This document shows positions 33,264-41,361 of a stretch of 41,361 bases of DNA, piece by piece (position 1 is the stretch's first letter; each line of letters begins with the position of its first letter). The stretch spans positions 1 to 41,361 of the forward strand of contig JAACJQ010000352.1 in NCBI GenBank assembly GCA_016879935.1, in the 5' to 3' direction. The position numbers and the translations under genes are program-made. Below the pieces are notes generated by a model. That model was given only the letters and a program-made list of their open reading frames with translations. It ran no database searches and was not told the origin of the DNA. This DNA comes from Archangiaceae bacterium. GTDB lineage: Bacteria > Myxococcota > Myxococcia > Myxococcales > Myxococcaceae.

Positions 33264-34613
33264 ATGCCGCTGCCAACCCGAGCCGAGACCCTCACGCTGC
33301 AGAACGCGCGCGCGATGGCGAGCGATGCGCCGGCCTTTCTCCTCGACACCGCGCGAAAGCTCGGGCCCGTCTTCCGCGTCGGCGTCGGCCCCATCACGCT
33401 CACCATCGTCTCGGAGCCGCAGGCGTTGCAGCACGTGCTCCAGAAGCGCGCGCAGGCCTGGGGCCGTGGCACCGCCATCGACGGCATTCGCCCGCTGCTG
33501 GGAAATGGGCTGCCGCTCTCCGACCCGCCGCTCTGGCTCACCCAACGCCGCACGATGCAGCCCGCGTTTCACAAGTCGAACGGCCCGAAGTGGGTCGAGC
33601 TGATTCAGGAAGCGACCATCGGCTCGTTGAACGCGCTGAAGCCCGGTGAGCCCGTCGTCACGCGCCGCCTCATGATGCTCATCACCCGCGACGTCATCGT
33701 GCGCGCCATGTTCTCGCACTCGCTCGGTGACGAGGTGCACCGCATCGACGAGGCGTTTCAGGTCATCGAAGACTTCGTCGCCGGCCTCGCAGTTCGCCCG
33801 GTGCATCTGCCGCTGTGGCTGCCGACGCCGCTCCATCAGCGCTTCAAGAAGGCCGTCACGTACCTCGACGCGCGGCTGCAGGCGCTCATCGACGAGCGCC
33901 GCACGCAGGCCGACCCGCCGATGGACCTTCTGACGATGCTCCTTCGCGCGAAGGACCCGGAGACCGGTCAGCACATGAGCGACCGCCAGCTGCGCGACGA
34001 GGTGATGAACATCTTCTTCGCGGGCCACGAGACGACGGCCAACCTGCTCACGTGGGTCGTGTATCTGCTGCACCAACACCCCGAGGCGAAGCAGCGCGCC
34101 ATCGCCGAAGTCGACACCGTCGTGGGCCAGTGCGCGTTGACCTCGGAAGACGCGGCGAAGCTGCCGTGGCTGGGCGCGGTGCTGCGCGAGACCCTGCGGC
34201 TCTACCCTCCCGCGTGGCTCTTCGCGCGGCAGGCCCTCGAAGACGACGCCGTGCAGGACACGCCGATGAAGAAGGGCGAGGTGGTGCTCGTGCTGCCGTA
34301 CCTCACGCATCACCTCGCCGAGAACTGGGAGCGCCCCGACGTCTTCGACCCGTCGCGCTTTCTCACCGAGACCTCGACCGACGCCGCGACGTGGAAGTAC
34401 CGCTACCTGCCGTTCGGCGCGGGGCCCCACGTCTGCATCGGCAATCACTTCGCGCTGCTCGAGGCGACGGTGGTGTTGGCGATGCTCCTGCAGCGGGGCA
34501 CGCTCGAGCTGACGGCTCCGAACGCCGTGAAGCCGAAGGTGGGCGCGACGCTCGGAGTCGCAGACGGGCTGCCGGCCATCTTTCAGCAACGGGTCACGGC
34601 AGCTGCGTCGTGA
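33264..34613 (+). CDS. Cytochrome P450
   Basis: ATG 33264 gives 449 residues, a normal soluble P450 length with no membrane anchor. All class motifs are visible: the I-helix AGHETT (~253-258), ExxR as ETLR (~309-312), PERF-like DVFDPSRF, and the heme-binding loop FGAGPHVCIG with Cys ~391 as thiolate ligand. P450s insert oxygen into C-H bonds using electrons from a ferredoxin or reductase; neither is encoded next to it. The substrate is unknown. It follows the FHA gene by 16 bp and its end overlaps the convergent lipoprotein gene by 20 bp. Confidence 0.97.
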   Translation: MPLPTRAETLTLQNARAMASDAPAFLLDTARKLGPVFRVGVGPITLTIVSEPQALQHVLQKRAQAWGRGTAIDGIRPLLGNGLPLSDPPLWLTQRRTMQPAFHKSNGPKWVELIQEATIGSLNALKPGEPVVTRRLMMLITRDVIVRAMFSHSLGDEVHRIDEAFQVIEDFVAGLAVRPVHLPLWLPTPLHQRFKKAVTYLDARLQALIDERRTQADPPMDLLTMLLRAKDPETGQHMSDRQLRDEVMNIFFAGHETTANLLTWVVYLLHQHPEAKQRAIAEVDTVVGQCALTSEDAAKLPWLGAVLRETLRLYPPAWLFARQALEDDAVQDTPMKKGEVVLVLPYLTHHLAENWERPDVFDPSRFLTETSTDAATWKYRYLPFGAGPHVCIGNHFALLEATVVLAMLLQRGTLELTAPNAVKPKVGATLGVADGLPAIFQQRVTAAAS

Positions 34614-35841
34614 CGAACCCCAGCGACGATCGCCTCAGCTCGACGCTCGACCAGGAGTTGCTCCCGACATTGGCCCGGCTCACGGGGAACGCGGGCACCT
34701 CGAACTGCGACGGGTACACCTGCCACCACCAGCGCGCGCTGCCCGTGTCGGGCTCGAGCACGGCGGTGTCGTAGCCGGGGTACGACGACCACGAGAGGCA
34801 CAACGTGCTGATGAGCACCTGGCGGCCCGAGACGGCCACCGCGGCCTCGGTCGTCTGGTATGGGCTTGCGGGGTTGCGCGTGAGGATGCGACGAATCGGG
34901 CCCGCACCTTCGAGCACGAAGACCTGCGAGGCGGCGATGGCGACGAAGCCAGTGCCGAACGCCGCGAGCGCCTGCACCGACTCGGGAAGCGTCGCGAAGT
35001 GCTCGAGGCGAGCCGCTCCATCGGAGAGCCACACCTCGTTCTCGATGGCCACCAGCGCGAGCCCCGACGGCAGCAGCGCGAAGGCGTTCACGCGCCCGCC
35101 GTTGGGCCCATTCACGAGCGGCACCTGCGCCCCGGCGCCGACGACGTCTCTCGGCAGGGAGCGCCACAACCCGTCACCCGTCACGGCCCACACCCTGCCG
35201 TCGGTATCGACCGCCACACGCCCCTCGTCTCTCACCTGGCCTGTCAGCTCGAGCACCACGCGACGCATCGACTCGGGCTGGCCCGCCGGGTACCGCGTGA
35301 TGCGCGTGGCTCCACGTTCGCCGCCTGCGATCGTCTCGACCAGCAGCACGTCTTCGCCGTCGAACGTGACGAAGGCAGAGGAGGGAAGACTGGTGACGAG
35401 CGGCCGCGCCACGCCATCGGCCGTTCCCGACAGCATCACCGAGCGTGCTCCGCGGGTCTGACGAACCCACGCCACGCGTCGCGCATCGGCACCGATGACC
35501 GAGAAGCCCTCCCCGGAGTCGTCGAGCACCACGGCCGAACGGTCTGGCCGAACGGCGAACAAGCACGAGCCGGTACACCCCGCCGGGCGCGACACGTTCT
35601 TCAAGAAGTCGTCACCGCGGCACGAGCTGACGAAGGGCTCGTCTTCCGACGTGGCGGCCCGCGGGTTGGTCAGCAACGCGTCGACGACGGTGGTGATGGG
35701 TGCAGCAGGTCGCTGAAGGCCCGCGTCGACCCCCGCGTCGGCGCTCCTGATGACCTCGACGGGCACGAGGCTGGTCTGCGCCTGGGGAATCGGGCTGTAG
35801 CAGGCGGTGAAGAGCAACCCCGTGACGATGAACGGTCTCAT
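34594..35841 (-). CDS. Lipoprotein with propeller-like repeats
   Basis: ATG 35841 gives 415 residues beginning MRPFIVTGLLFTAC, a lipoprotein signal with lipobox FTAC; ATG 35877 is in frame but would bury the signal. A short linker (SADAGVDAG) leads to a Cys-rich patch (SSCRGDDFLKNVSR, GCTGSCLFAV). It continues with repeated strand units (RRVAWVRQTRGARSVML, GRVAVDTDGRVWAVTGDGLW, GLALVAIENEVWLSDGA), suggesting a beta-propeller. Likely exposed at the outer membrane. No function can be assigned. Confidence 0.78.
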   Translation of the reverse strand: MRPFIVTGLLFTACYSPIPQAQTSLVPVEVIRSADAGVDAGLQRPAAPITTVVDALLTNPRAATSEDEPFVSSCRGDDFLKNVSRPAGCTGSCLFAVRPDRSAVVLDDSGEGFSVIGADARRVAWVRQTRGARSVMLSGTADGVARPLVTSLPSSAFVTFDGEDVLLVETIAGGERGATRITRYPAGQPESMRRVVLELTGQVRDEGRVAVDTDGRVWAVTGDGLWRSLPRDVVGAGAQVPLVNGPNGGRVNAFALLPSGLALVAIENEVWLSDGAARLEHFATLPESVQALAAFGTGFVAIAASQVFVLEGAGPIRRILTRNPASPYQTTEAAVAVSGRQVLISTLCLSWSSYPGYDTAVLEPDTGSARWWWQVYPSQFEVPAFPVSRANVGSNSWSSVELRRSSLGFVTTQLP

Positions 35842-35957
35842 GCCGCTGCAGGTGCCGCCGGCAACCGGCAGCTTCACGAAAACCGGGAGCGTGAAGAACT
35901 TTGAAGGCAGTGACTCCAGCGGGCGCAGACCGACCGGTCACATTACGGTTGCGCGCC

Positions 35958-37184
35958 ATGGCTGAGACCCCCGAAGTTGCCGAGACGATGTCCTCCGACG
36001 GTCCCGAAACGCGACAGGCGACGCTGAACGACGTGCCGGTGCTCCTCTTCATTCGGGGCCTCGCGTTTCTCACCGTGATGATGGGCCTCGTCGTCAGCCT
36101 GCACTGGTACCTCGGCGCGCGGTTGATTCGTGACGCAGGGCTCGCGGAGCCCTTCGCCGCGGCCGGGTGGACGGCGCTGTGGGTGGCGTTCGGCTCCATC
36201 TTCGGAGGCTTCATCGGAGGCCGGCTCCTGCCCCGCTCCGTGGCGCGACCCCTTCAGTGGATCGGCTTCTTGTGGATGGGGGCGTTCGGTCTGCTGATCA
36301 GCGCGACGGGCTTGTCCGATCTCGTGTTGTTGGTCGCGCGGCAGTTCACGACGGTCGACGCGACGTGGCTTCAGTGGCGCGCCATCGCGGTGATGGGCGT
36401 CGTGGTGCCCGCGCTGGCGTACGGCTTCGTGGTCGCGCGAGCGCCGGCCATCAAGCGCGTCACGGTGCCCATCAAGAACCTGCCGAAGGCCTTCGAGGGC
36501 TATCGCATCGCGCAGATCAGCGACGTGCACATCGGCGAGACGTTGACGAAGGCGTTCGCGCAGCAGGTGACCGACACGGTGAACTCGCTCAAGCCCGACG
36601 CGGTCGCGGTGACGGGCGATCTCATCGACGGCTCGGTGGCGAAGCTCAAGTCAGAGGTCGCGCCGCTCGCGGGCCTGCGTGGGCGTGACGGGGTCTTCTA
36701 CGTGACGGGAAACCACGAGTACTACCACGGCGGCTCCAGCTGGGAGGCCGAGGGCGCGCGCCTGGGCATGACGGTGCTGCACAACACGCACGTGGTGGTG
36801 ACCCGCGACGGTGAGCAGCTCGTCATCGGCGGCGTGCCCGACGTCGAAGGCGGCCGCTTCAGCGCACAGCACGAGCCCGACGCGGCGAAGACGTTCGAGG
36901 GCGCGCCCGTCGGAGCCCCGCGCGTGTTGCTCGCCCATCAGCCCCGGTTCGCCAAACGCGTGAAGGACACGCGGGTCGACCTCATGCTCAGCGGCCACAC
37001 GCACGGCGGGCAGATCTTCCCCTTCATGTTCTTCGTGAAGCTGCAGCAGCCCGTCATCGGCGGCTTCGAGACGCTGTGGGGCGTGCCCACGTACACGAGC
37101 AACGGCACCGGCTACTGGGGCCCTCCGTTCCGCGTCGGCCCCCGGGGTGAAGTCACCGAGCTCACCCTCGTTCGCGCGGCCTGA
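35958..37184 (+). CDS. Membrane-anchored metallophosphoesterase (YkuE/YaeI-like)
   Basis: ATG 35958 gives 408 residues; a TTG at 35901 would extend it. Four membrane helices occupy ~35-165 (LFIRGLAFLTVMMGLVVSLH, LWVAFGSIFGGFIGG, GFLWMGAFGLLISATGL, AIAVMGVVVPALAYGFVVAR). The calcineurin-like catalytic domain follows with all metal-binding blocks: ISDVHIG, TGDLIDG, GNHEYY, LLAHQP and SGHTHGGQ. Related proteins cleave phosphodiester or pyrophosphate bonds in lipids; the substrate here is unknown. The 11-mer TTACGGTTGCG lies directly before the start. A hairpin follows the gene. Confidence 0.92.
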   Translation: MAETPEVAETMSSDGPETRQATLNDVPVLLFIRGLAFLTVMMGLVVSLHWYLGARLIRDAGLAEPFAAAGWTALWVAFGSIFGGFIGGRLLPRSVARPLQWIGFLWMGAFGLLISATGLSDLVLLVARQFTTVDATWLQWRAIAVMGVVVPALAYGFVVARAPAIKRVTVPIKNLPKAFEGYRIAQISDVHIGETLTKAFAQQVTDTVNSLKPDAVAVTGDLIDGSVAKLKSEVAPLAGLRGRDGVFYVTGNHEYYHGGSSWEAEGARLGMTVLHNTHVVVTRDGEQLVIGGVPDVEGGRFSAQHEPDAAKTFEGAPVGAPRVLLAHQPRFAKRVKDTRVDLMLSGHTHGGQIFPFMFFVKLQQPVIGGFETLWGVPTYTSNGTGYWGPPFRVGPRGEVTELTLVRAA

Positions 37185-37193
37185 AAACGAGAA

Positions 37194-37223
37194 CGGCGGC
37201 TCTTCCGTGAAGAAGAGACGCCG
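37194..37223. terminator. Hairpin terminator between convergent genes
   Basis: Arms CGGCGGCTCTTC (37194-37205) and GAAGAGACGCCG (37212-37223) pair at 11 of 12 positions around a six-base loop. On the minus strand the hairpin is followed by TTCTCGTTTTC, a U-rich run in RNA, so it should end the rhodanese transcript. On the plus strand the following sequence is less U-rich, so termination of the metallophosphoesterase transcript may be weaker. Confidence 0.75.
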
Positions 37224-37249
37224 CTCGAATCACTTCAGGAGCTGATGGT

Positions 37250-37678
37250 TCAGCTGTTCGGCTTGGCCGTCGTCTGGCCCGACTTCTTCCAGCCAGCGAT
37301 GCCCTCGGGGAGCACGGCGACGTTCGTGTAGCCGGCCTCCATCGCCTTGCGGGCGGCCTGCTTCGACGCGCCGCACGACTCGTTCGCGCAGTAGAAGACG
37401 AGCGAGTTGGCCTTGTCGGCGGGCAGCTCCTTGACGTCGTAGCCGGTCGACGAGGTCAGCAGCACCGCGCCCGGAATCACGCCCTGCGACTCACGCGTCG
37501 ACTTGCCGTTGGCATCGACGGGCACGAACTTCTTCTTGGCCTTCGTCCACGACGCCACCTCGGCGACGGTGACCTGCTTCGGCTCGACCGAGGCCTGCTG
37601 CATGCCTTCGCAGGCGAGGGCGGCGGTGGGCAGAACGAACGAGGCGGCGAGAACGGCAGACATCACGATGCGCTTCAT
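37250..37678 (-). CDS. Exported rhodanese-like protein
   Basis: ATG 37678 gives 142 residues with a signal peptide cut after ALA (residue 22); AGGAG lies upstream at slightly long spacing. The rhodanese fold is recognisable by VPVDANGKSTRESQGVIPGA, the active loop FYCANESCGAS with Cys97 as likely sulfur carrier plus Cys102, and the closing NVAVLPEGIAGWKKSG. Mature Cys23 follows the signal directly, but ALAC is not a good lipobox. Such periplasmic proteins handle sulfane sulfur or act in thiol redox. The upstream 132-bp gap suggests its own promoter. Confidence 0.9.
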   Translation of the reverse strand: MKRIVMSAVLAASFVLPTAALACEGMQQASVEPKQVTVAEVASWTKAKKKFVPVDANGKSTRESQGVIPGAVLLTSSTGYDVKELPADKANSLVFYCANESCGASKQAARKAMEAGYTNVAVLPEGIAGWKKSGQTTAKPNS

Positions 37679-37810
37679 GCGGGAGTGCTCCTGGTTGGGA
37701 GTGAAGAGACGGCGGGGAAAGATGGTCAACGGCGGCCTGAACCGCAACTCCCTATGTCCCGGGCACCCCGGTTGTTTCACCAGCCCGAAAGAAACCGTGA
37801 ATTCGGCGAG

Positions 37811-38452
37811 TTAGGGGCGCCAGGTGCAGGCCATCGCAGCGAACGACGCAGGGCGTACGGCCCGCAGCGACAGCGTCGTCAGCAGGTTGCGATCGGCGGC
37901 GCCATCGTTGAGCAACTTCTGCATGGCGGTGCGCTCGAGGCAGCCCAGATCGAAGTTGGGCACTGCATCGATGGTGAGGCCGCAGCTGCCATCGGGCCGG
38001 CAGCAGCCTTCGAGGTCGACGAAGTCGATCGACTCCGATGGGCACTCGGCGGGTGCAGGCACGCCCACGCTCCCGCCGCGTTCGACGCACGCCGCACCGA
38101 AGAGGAACTTGCTCGACGAGCCACACGTGCCCTGCGCCGTGCAGCAGCCCTTCGCGCCGACCTCGGAGTCCTCCTGAGGGTAGGCCTTGCACGCGACGCC
38201 GCCACAGACCTGGGGCGCTGGTGGCTCGGGTGGAATCGCGACGGAGACGCCGCCTTCGCTCGCACAGCCACACGCGCTCCACAGCCCATCGGGCGTGACG
38301 CAGGTGCGGGCGCCCGACGATGTTCCTCCGCAGGTGCACGACTGGCTCTCGCCCACGGCACAGCCACCAGTGCGCGTGACGCCTCCCATCGCGGCCGGGT
38401 CCATCGGCTTCGCGCACGCACCGATCAGCAGCACGAACAGGAGCCGGCTCAT
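37811..38452 (-). CDS. Cys-rich lipoprotein of the DUF1592/DUF1552 cluster
   Basis: ATG 38452 overlaps the stop of the DUF1552 gene. The 213-residue product has lipoprotein signal MSRLLFVLLIGAC (lipobox IGAC). It contains many cysteines in spaced pairs (ESQSCTCGGTSSGARTC, WSACGC, VGAKGCCTAQGTCG, LEGCCRPDGSCGL), consistent with several disulfide-bonded knots on the cell surface. The GxCCxxxGxCG units occur twice, indicating an internal duplication. No CxxCH is present. Function unknown. Confidence 0.82.
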   Translation of the reverse strand: MSRLLFVLLIGACAKPMDPAAMGGVTRTGGCAVGESQSCTCGGTSSGARTCVTPDGLWSACGCASEGGVSVAIPPEPPAPQVCGGVACKAYPQEDSEVGAKGCCTAQGTCGSSSKFLFGAACVERGGSVGVPAPAECPSESIDFVDLEGCCRPDGSCGLTIDAVPNFDLGCLERTAMQKLLNDGAADRNLLTTLSLRAVRPASFAAMACTWRP

Positions 38453-39762
38453 GACACCCTCGACGCGCCAGAGAGCGGGCCGCGGCTGGTCTCGTCGGTC
38501 AAGTCACCGAGCGCGTTCACGGACGAGAGTCCGAACGCGTGCAGCGCCGAGACGAGCACGCGCGTGGTTCGCTGGCCCGACGCGTCGATGACACGCCCCT
38601 GGTGGAAGTAGCCCTCGTTGGGTCTGCTGCCGCCCGCGACGATGAACGGCACCGGGTCGCGCAGGTGGTTTCCGATGGCCATCTCGGAGCCCCACACCAC
38701 CAGCGTCTCGTCGAGCAACGAGCTGCCATCGGAGCGCTTCACCGCGTCGAGCTTTCCGAGCACTCCAGCGGCGAGGCCGACGAAGAAGCGGTTGATGGCG
38801 ATCTTCTCGGCGCGGGTGCCCATGTGCATGACGGTGTGCACGCCAGTGGTCGGGTTGACGCCGGGGAAGCGGCGATCGGTGACGCTGTTCGCGTACTGCA
38901 GGCTCACCACGCGCGTGACGCCACACTTGAGCGCGAGCACCGCGAGCTCGGCCTGCAGCTCAGCCAGGGCAGGGAACTTCTCGTGCGCGTCGAGCTGCGA
39001 GTTGGTGAACGTGTGCTTCGTGAAGGCGCGATCGCACTGCAACGAGGAAAGCTCCGACAGCCTCGTCTCGAGTTTGCGCAGGCCTTCGGCGTGCGCGTCG
39101 AGCTTCTGCGCCGCGTCGGCGCCCGCGAGCGAGCGCACCTTCGAGAGATCGCCACGCACGAGATCGAGCACGCTGCGACGTTCGGCCTGCACCCGATCGA
39201 GCTCGGCCGGAGTCACCGCCGCTCCAAACAGCCGCCTGAACGCCGCGTTCGGGTCATCCTCGGGCTGCAGCTTTCCCGAGCGCGAGTAGATCATCACCGA
39301 GCTGTTCCCACCGGCGCCGAAGCCGACCTGGCTCTGCACGCCGAGCTCGAGTGACGACAGTGGAGCCGTACCCGCGAGCTTCTCGGCAATCAGCTGATCG
39401 AACGAAGGCGCGTTGCTGAACGCGTCGCCTTTCGTGATCTGCGCGCCGGTGAACATCGACGTCATGCCTTCGCTGTGCGCGGCGACCTCGTTGCGAATGC
39501 CCGCGCGAAGACCGTGCGAGATGAGGAGCCGCGACTTGAACGGCTCGAGCGCACCGAGCGTCGCGCCGAGCGACAACGCTCCGTTCACGACCTCGGGCTT
39601 CCACCCTGGCTCGAAGCCGTTGGGATGAAAGAGCACGAGCAGATTGCGCGGCTGCACGAAGGGCCCGGGCGCAGCGATGGCCTCGAGCACCGGCGTGAAC
39701 GCCGACGCGAACGCGAGACGAGACAGCCCAGAGAGGAGCGAACGACGAGAGAAGGTCTTCAT
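38449..39762 (-). CDS. DUF1552 protein, Tat-exported
   Basis: The 437-residue protein starts MKTFSRRSLLSGL with a twin-arginine motif (SRRSLL) and hydrophobic region ending near LEAIAAPG, so it is exported folded, probably with a cofactor or metal. DUF1552 signatures include NLLVLFHPNGFEPGWKP, LISHGLRAGIRNEVAAHSEG, FTGAQITKGDAFSNAPSFDQ and LVVWGSEMAIGNHL. The fold resembles the sulfatase/alkaline phosphatase-like DUF1501 group. These proteins are nearly always encoded with DUF1592 partners in Myxococcota and Planctomycetota; their activity is not established. Its start overlaps the DUF1592 gene stop. Confidence 0.93.
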   Translation of the reverse strand: MKTFSRRSLLSGLSRLAFASAFTPVLEAIAAPGPFVQPRNLLVLFHPNGFEPGWKPEVVNGALSLGATLGALEPFKSRLLISHGLRAGIRNEVAAHSEGMTSMFTGAQITKGDAFSNAPSFDQLIAEKLAGTAPLSSLELGVQSQVGFGAGGNSSVMIYSRSGKLQPEDDPNAAFRRLFGAAVTPAELDRVQAERRSVLDLVRGDLSKVRSLAGADAAQKLDAHAEGLRKLETRLSELSSLQCDRAFTKHTFTNSQLDAHEKFPALAELQAELAVLALKCGVTRVVSLQYANSVTDRRFPGVNPTTGVHTVMHMGTRAEKIAINRFFVGLAAGVLGKLDAVKRSDGSSLLDETLVVWGSEMAIGNHLRDPVPFIVAGGSRPNEGYFHQGRVIDASGQRTTRVLVSALHAFGLSSVNALGDLTDETSRGPLSGASRVS

Positions 39763-41361
39763 GGCTTTCGGGTCCGGAAGGCGTCGCTGGTGACGATGGC
39801 GACGAGCAGGTCGGGAAGGTTGCCGGTCGACGCGCGGAAGCGGGCCGAGAGCTTGTCGAGCTCGACCTCGTCGTCAGCGGTCTCTTTTCGACCGAAGGCG
39901 AACCGGTACCACTGGCGAACGGCGCAGTCGTGAACCCGCGGGCTCTTCGCGAGCTTCTGAATGAAGGCGACCGGGTCTTCCACCGGCCCGTCGAGGTCGG
40001 AGCCCGTCGTGATGGTGACGCGCGTGTCGATGGGCAGCTTGTCGTCGAGGTCCTTCGTCCTCCACGCGCCGACGGCGTCGTAGCGTTCGAAGAGCAGGCC
40101 GATGGGGTCCATCAAGCGGTGGCAGCCGGCGCACTGCGGGTTCGAGGTGTGCTGCTCGACGAGCTGCCGGCGTGAGCGTTGCCCCGTCGGGTCCACTCCA
40201 ATCGGCGTGAGGTCGACGCCGGGCGGCGGGTTGCCGAGCTGCACACAGAGCAGGTTGGTGACGACGAAGAGCCCACGGTGCACCGGAGACGTCGTCGTGA
40301 TGTTGGCCTGCGCCGCGAGCCAGGCTGGCTGGGTGAGAATGCCCGCGCGTTGGGTGGGGTCGAGTCCCGTCGGGAGGCCCGGCACGAACGAGGTGGGTGG
40401 ATCGATGCCGTAGACCCGAAGGCTGGGCTCCTGCGCGAGGGTGAAGGGCGCCGACAGCAACGTCTCGAGCCGGCCGTCGCTGCGCCGAATCACCGTGTCG
40501 ACGAAGGCCACCGTCTCGGCCTTCATCGCCTTGCGCGCTTCGACGGTGAAGAAGGGGTAGCGGCGCGAGTCCTTCTCGAGCGAGTCGAAGCCGCCGAGCC
40601 CGAGCCACTCGAGGTGAAAGCGCGCGAGCTGCCCCGAGGCGCGTTCGTCTCTCAGCATTCGCCACGCGTGATTCGCGACGCCTTCGGGCGTCGAGAGCTC
40701 TCCGCGTTCGGCGGCGTCGAGCAGCACGTCGTCGGGCCCCTGGTTCCAGAGGAAGAACGAGAGCCGCGTCGCCATGCCGGGGCCGGTGAGCTGCAGGCGC
40801 CCATCTGGGAGCGGTGTGCCCGGTTCGACGAGGTAGAGAAAGGACGGCGACGAGAGAATCACCTCGAGGCCCAGCGCCATGCCCCGCGCAAGCCCGCCGC
40901 CGTTGGCAGCACCCAGCCGGTACAGCGACGTCAGCGCCGTCTTCTCGTCGTCACCGAGCGGCCTTCGCCACGCGCGCCGGGCGATGGCGTGCAGCGTGGT
41001 GGTGCCGCAGAACTCGTCGCCCCTGAAGCGGTTGCAGCCAGAGACGAGCGCGTTCACGTCGGCGGTGGCCTTCGCGGCGAGGTCCTGCGCGGCCGTCGCG
41101 TACAGGTCGACCTGCATCGGAGAGATGGGCTGCGTCACGTTGGTGAGGAACGGACCGGCGAGCTCGTCGGCGGGGAAGCGCTGGGCCGGCGTCTCGGTCA
41201 ACTTCAGGGTGGGGAACAGCGCGATGACGCTCGCGTGGTACTGCTCCCGGGTGAGGCGTCGGAGCGGGGCGGGCGTCGAGGCGCCTGACGAGCCGAGCAC
41301 GCCGGGCATCGCACCGAGCCGCACCGGCGGCAGTTCATTCGACGGCGAACAGGCAGACGCG
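39759..41361 (-). CDS. DUF1592 (DUF1587/1595/1592/1588/1585) lipoprotein, N-terminus cut by window edge
   Basis: The frame is open through the right edge. The last codons in the window read ASACSPSNELPPV, so Cys near 41349-41351 sits in a lipobox (ASAC); only the first part of the signal peptide is missing. Domains follow in the family order: LTREQYHASVIALFP (DUF1587), ARRAWRRPLGDDEKTAL (DUF1595), MATRLSFFLWNQGPDDVLLD (DUF1592), GILTQPAWLAAQANITTTSP and CAGCHRLMDPIGLLFERYDA (DUF1588, with one CxxCH), and CAVRQWYRFAFGRKE (DUF1585). The CxxCH suggests a covalent heme c. Its partner DUF1552 gene overlaps downstream. The pair is thought to act at the cell surface on an unknown substrate. Confidence 0.95.
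   Translation of the reverse strand, partial: ASACSPSNELPPVRLGAMPGVLGSSGASTPAPLRRLTREQYHASVIALFPTLKLTETPAQRFPADELAGPFLTNVTQPISPMQVDLYATAAQDLAAKATADVNALVSGCNRFRGDEFCGTTTLHAIARRAWRRPLGDDEKTALTSLYRLGAANGGGLARGMALGLEVILSSPSFLYLVEPGTPLPDGRLQLTGPGMATRLSFFLWNQGPDDVLLDAAERGELSTPEGVANHAWRMLRDERASGQLARFHLEWLGLGGFDSLEKDSRRYPFFTVEARKAMKAETVAFVDTVIRRSDGRLETLLSAPFTLAQEPSLRVYGIDPPTSFVPGLPTGLDPTQRAGILTQPAWLAAQANITTTSPVHRGLFVVTNLLCVQLGNPPPGVDLTPIGVDPTGQRSRRQLVEQHTSNPQCAGCHRLMDPIGLLFERYDAVGAWRTKDLDDKLPIDTRVTITTGSDLDGPVEDPVAFIQKLAKSPRVHDCAVRQWYRFAFGRKETADDEVELDKLSARFRASTGNLPDLLVAIVTSDAFRTRKP

Noticed and set aside
30930-34613. Natural-product biosynthetic cluster around the P450
   Set aside because: No synthase, ferredoxin, transporter or tailoring partner is present; only queC and an FHA gene lie beside it.

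Overview
The window is GC-rich with strong G/C preference at third codon positions. It is densely packed, with many ATGA/GTGA start-stop overlaps, and is rich in lipoproteins, several of them with Asp-Ala-Gly linkers. It also carries TIGR02996-like and FHA proteins, a giant TPR protein and a DUF1592/DUF1552 pair. This combination points to a member of the Myxococcota (a myxobacterium or close relative). The placement rests on gene content only. I saw no tRNA, rRNA, CRISPR array, insertion sequence or phage gene.

Region 1 (1-12741) is the most striking part. A TonB-dependent receptor with an N-terminal TPR and three PEGA repeats runs leftward off the edge. Diverging from it is a five-gene operon that appears to encode a complete electron path from cytoplasm to cell surface. 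Its members are: (i) a single polypeptide joining a ferredoxin-like Fe-S domain, an FAD/NAD(P) oxidoreductase and a membrane domain with two His-x13-His helices (di-heme b); (ii) a periplasmic cytochrome with 20 CxxCH motifs; (iii) a second cytochrome with 10 CxxCH; (iv) an outer-membrane beta-barrel; (v) a 1249-residue lipoprotein with 29 CxxCH. That is 59 predicted c-hemes plus two b-hemes. A near-consensus FNR-type dyad (TTGAT-GCCG-GTCAA) lies in the divergent promoter region. I read this as a porin-cytochrome extracellular electron transfer conduit with its own NAD(P)H-facing input module.

Region 2 (12789-21185) holds mixed genes. These are a small unknown protein, a SUKH (SMI1/KNR4) protein coupled to a possibly frameshifted membrane gene, and a DAG-linker lipoprotein with a propeller-like C-terminus. 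Next come a leftward three-gene unit (YjbQ, hotdog thioesterase, zinc-finger/LRR protein), a DUF2461 protein and an OmpA-domain protein. The region ends with a papain/C39-like peptidase carrying a Gly/Ala-rich tail, coupled to a 76-residue coiled-coil partner.

Region 3 (21394-34613) is a rightward run with short gaps or overlaps: a 3177-residue TPR protein, a Cys-containing lipoprotein, queC, an FHA-domain protein and a cytochrome P450.

Region 4 (34594-41361) contains a leftward secreted lipoprotein and a rightward membrane metallophosphoesterase. A hairpin terminator separates the latter from a leftward series: a DUF1592-family lipoprotein cut by the right edge, a Tat-exported DUF1552 protein, a Cys-rich lipoprotein and a periplasmic rhodanese.
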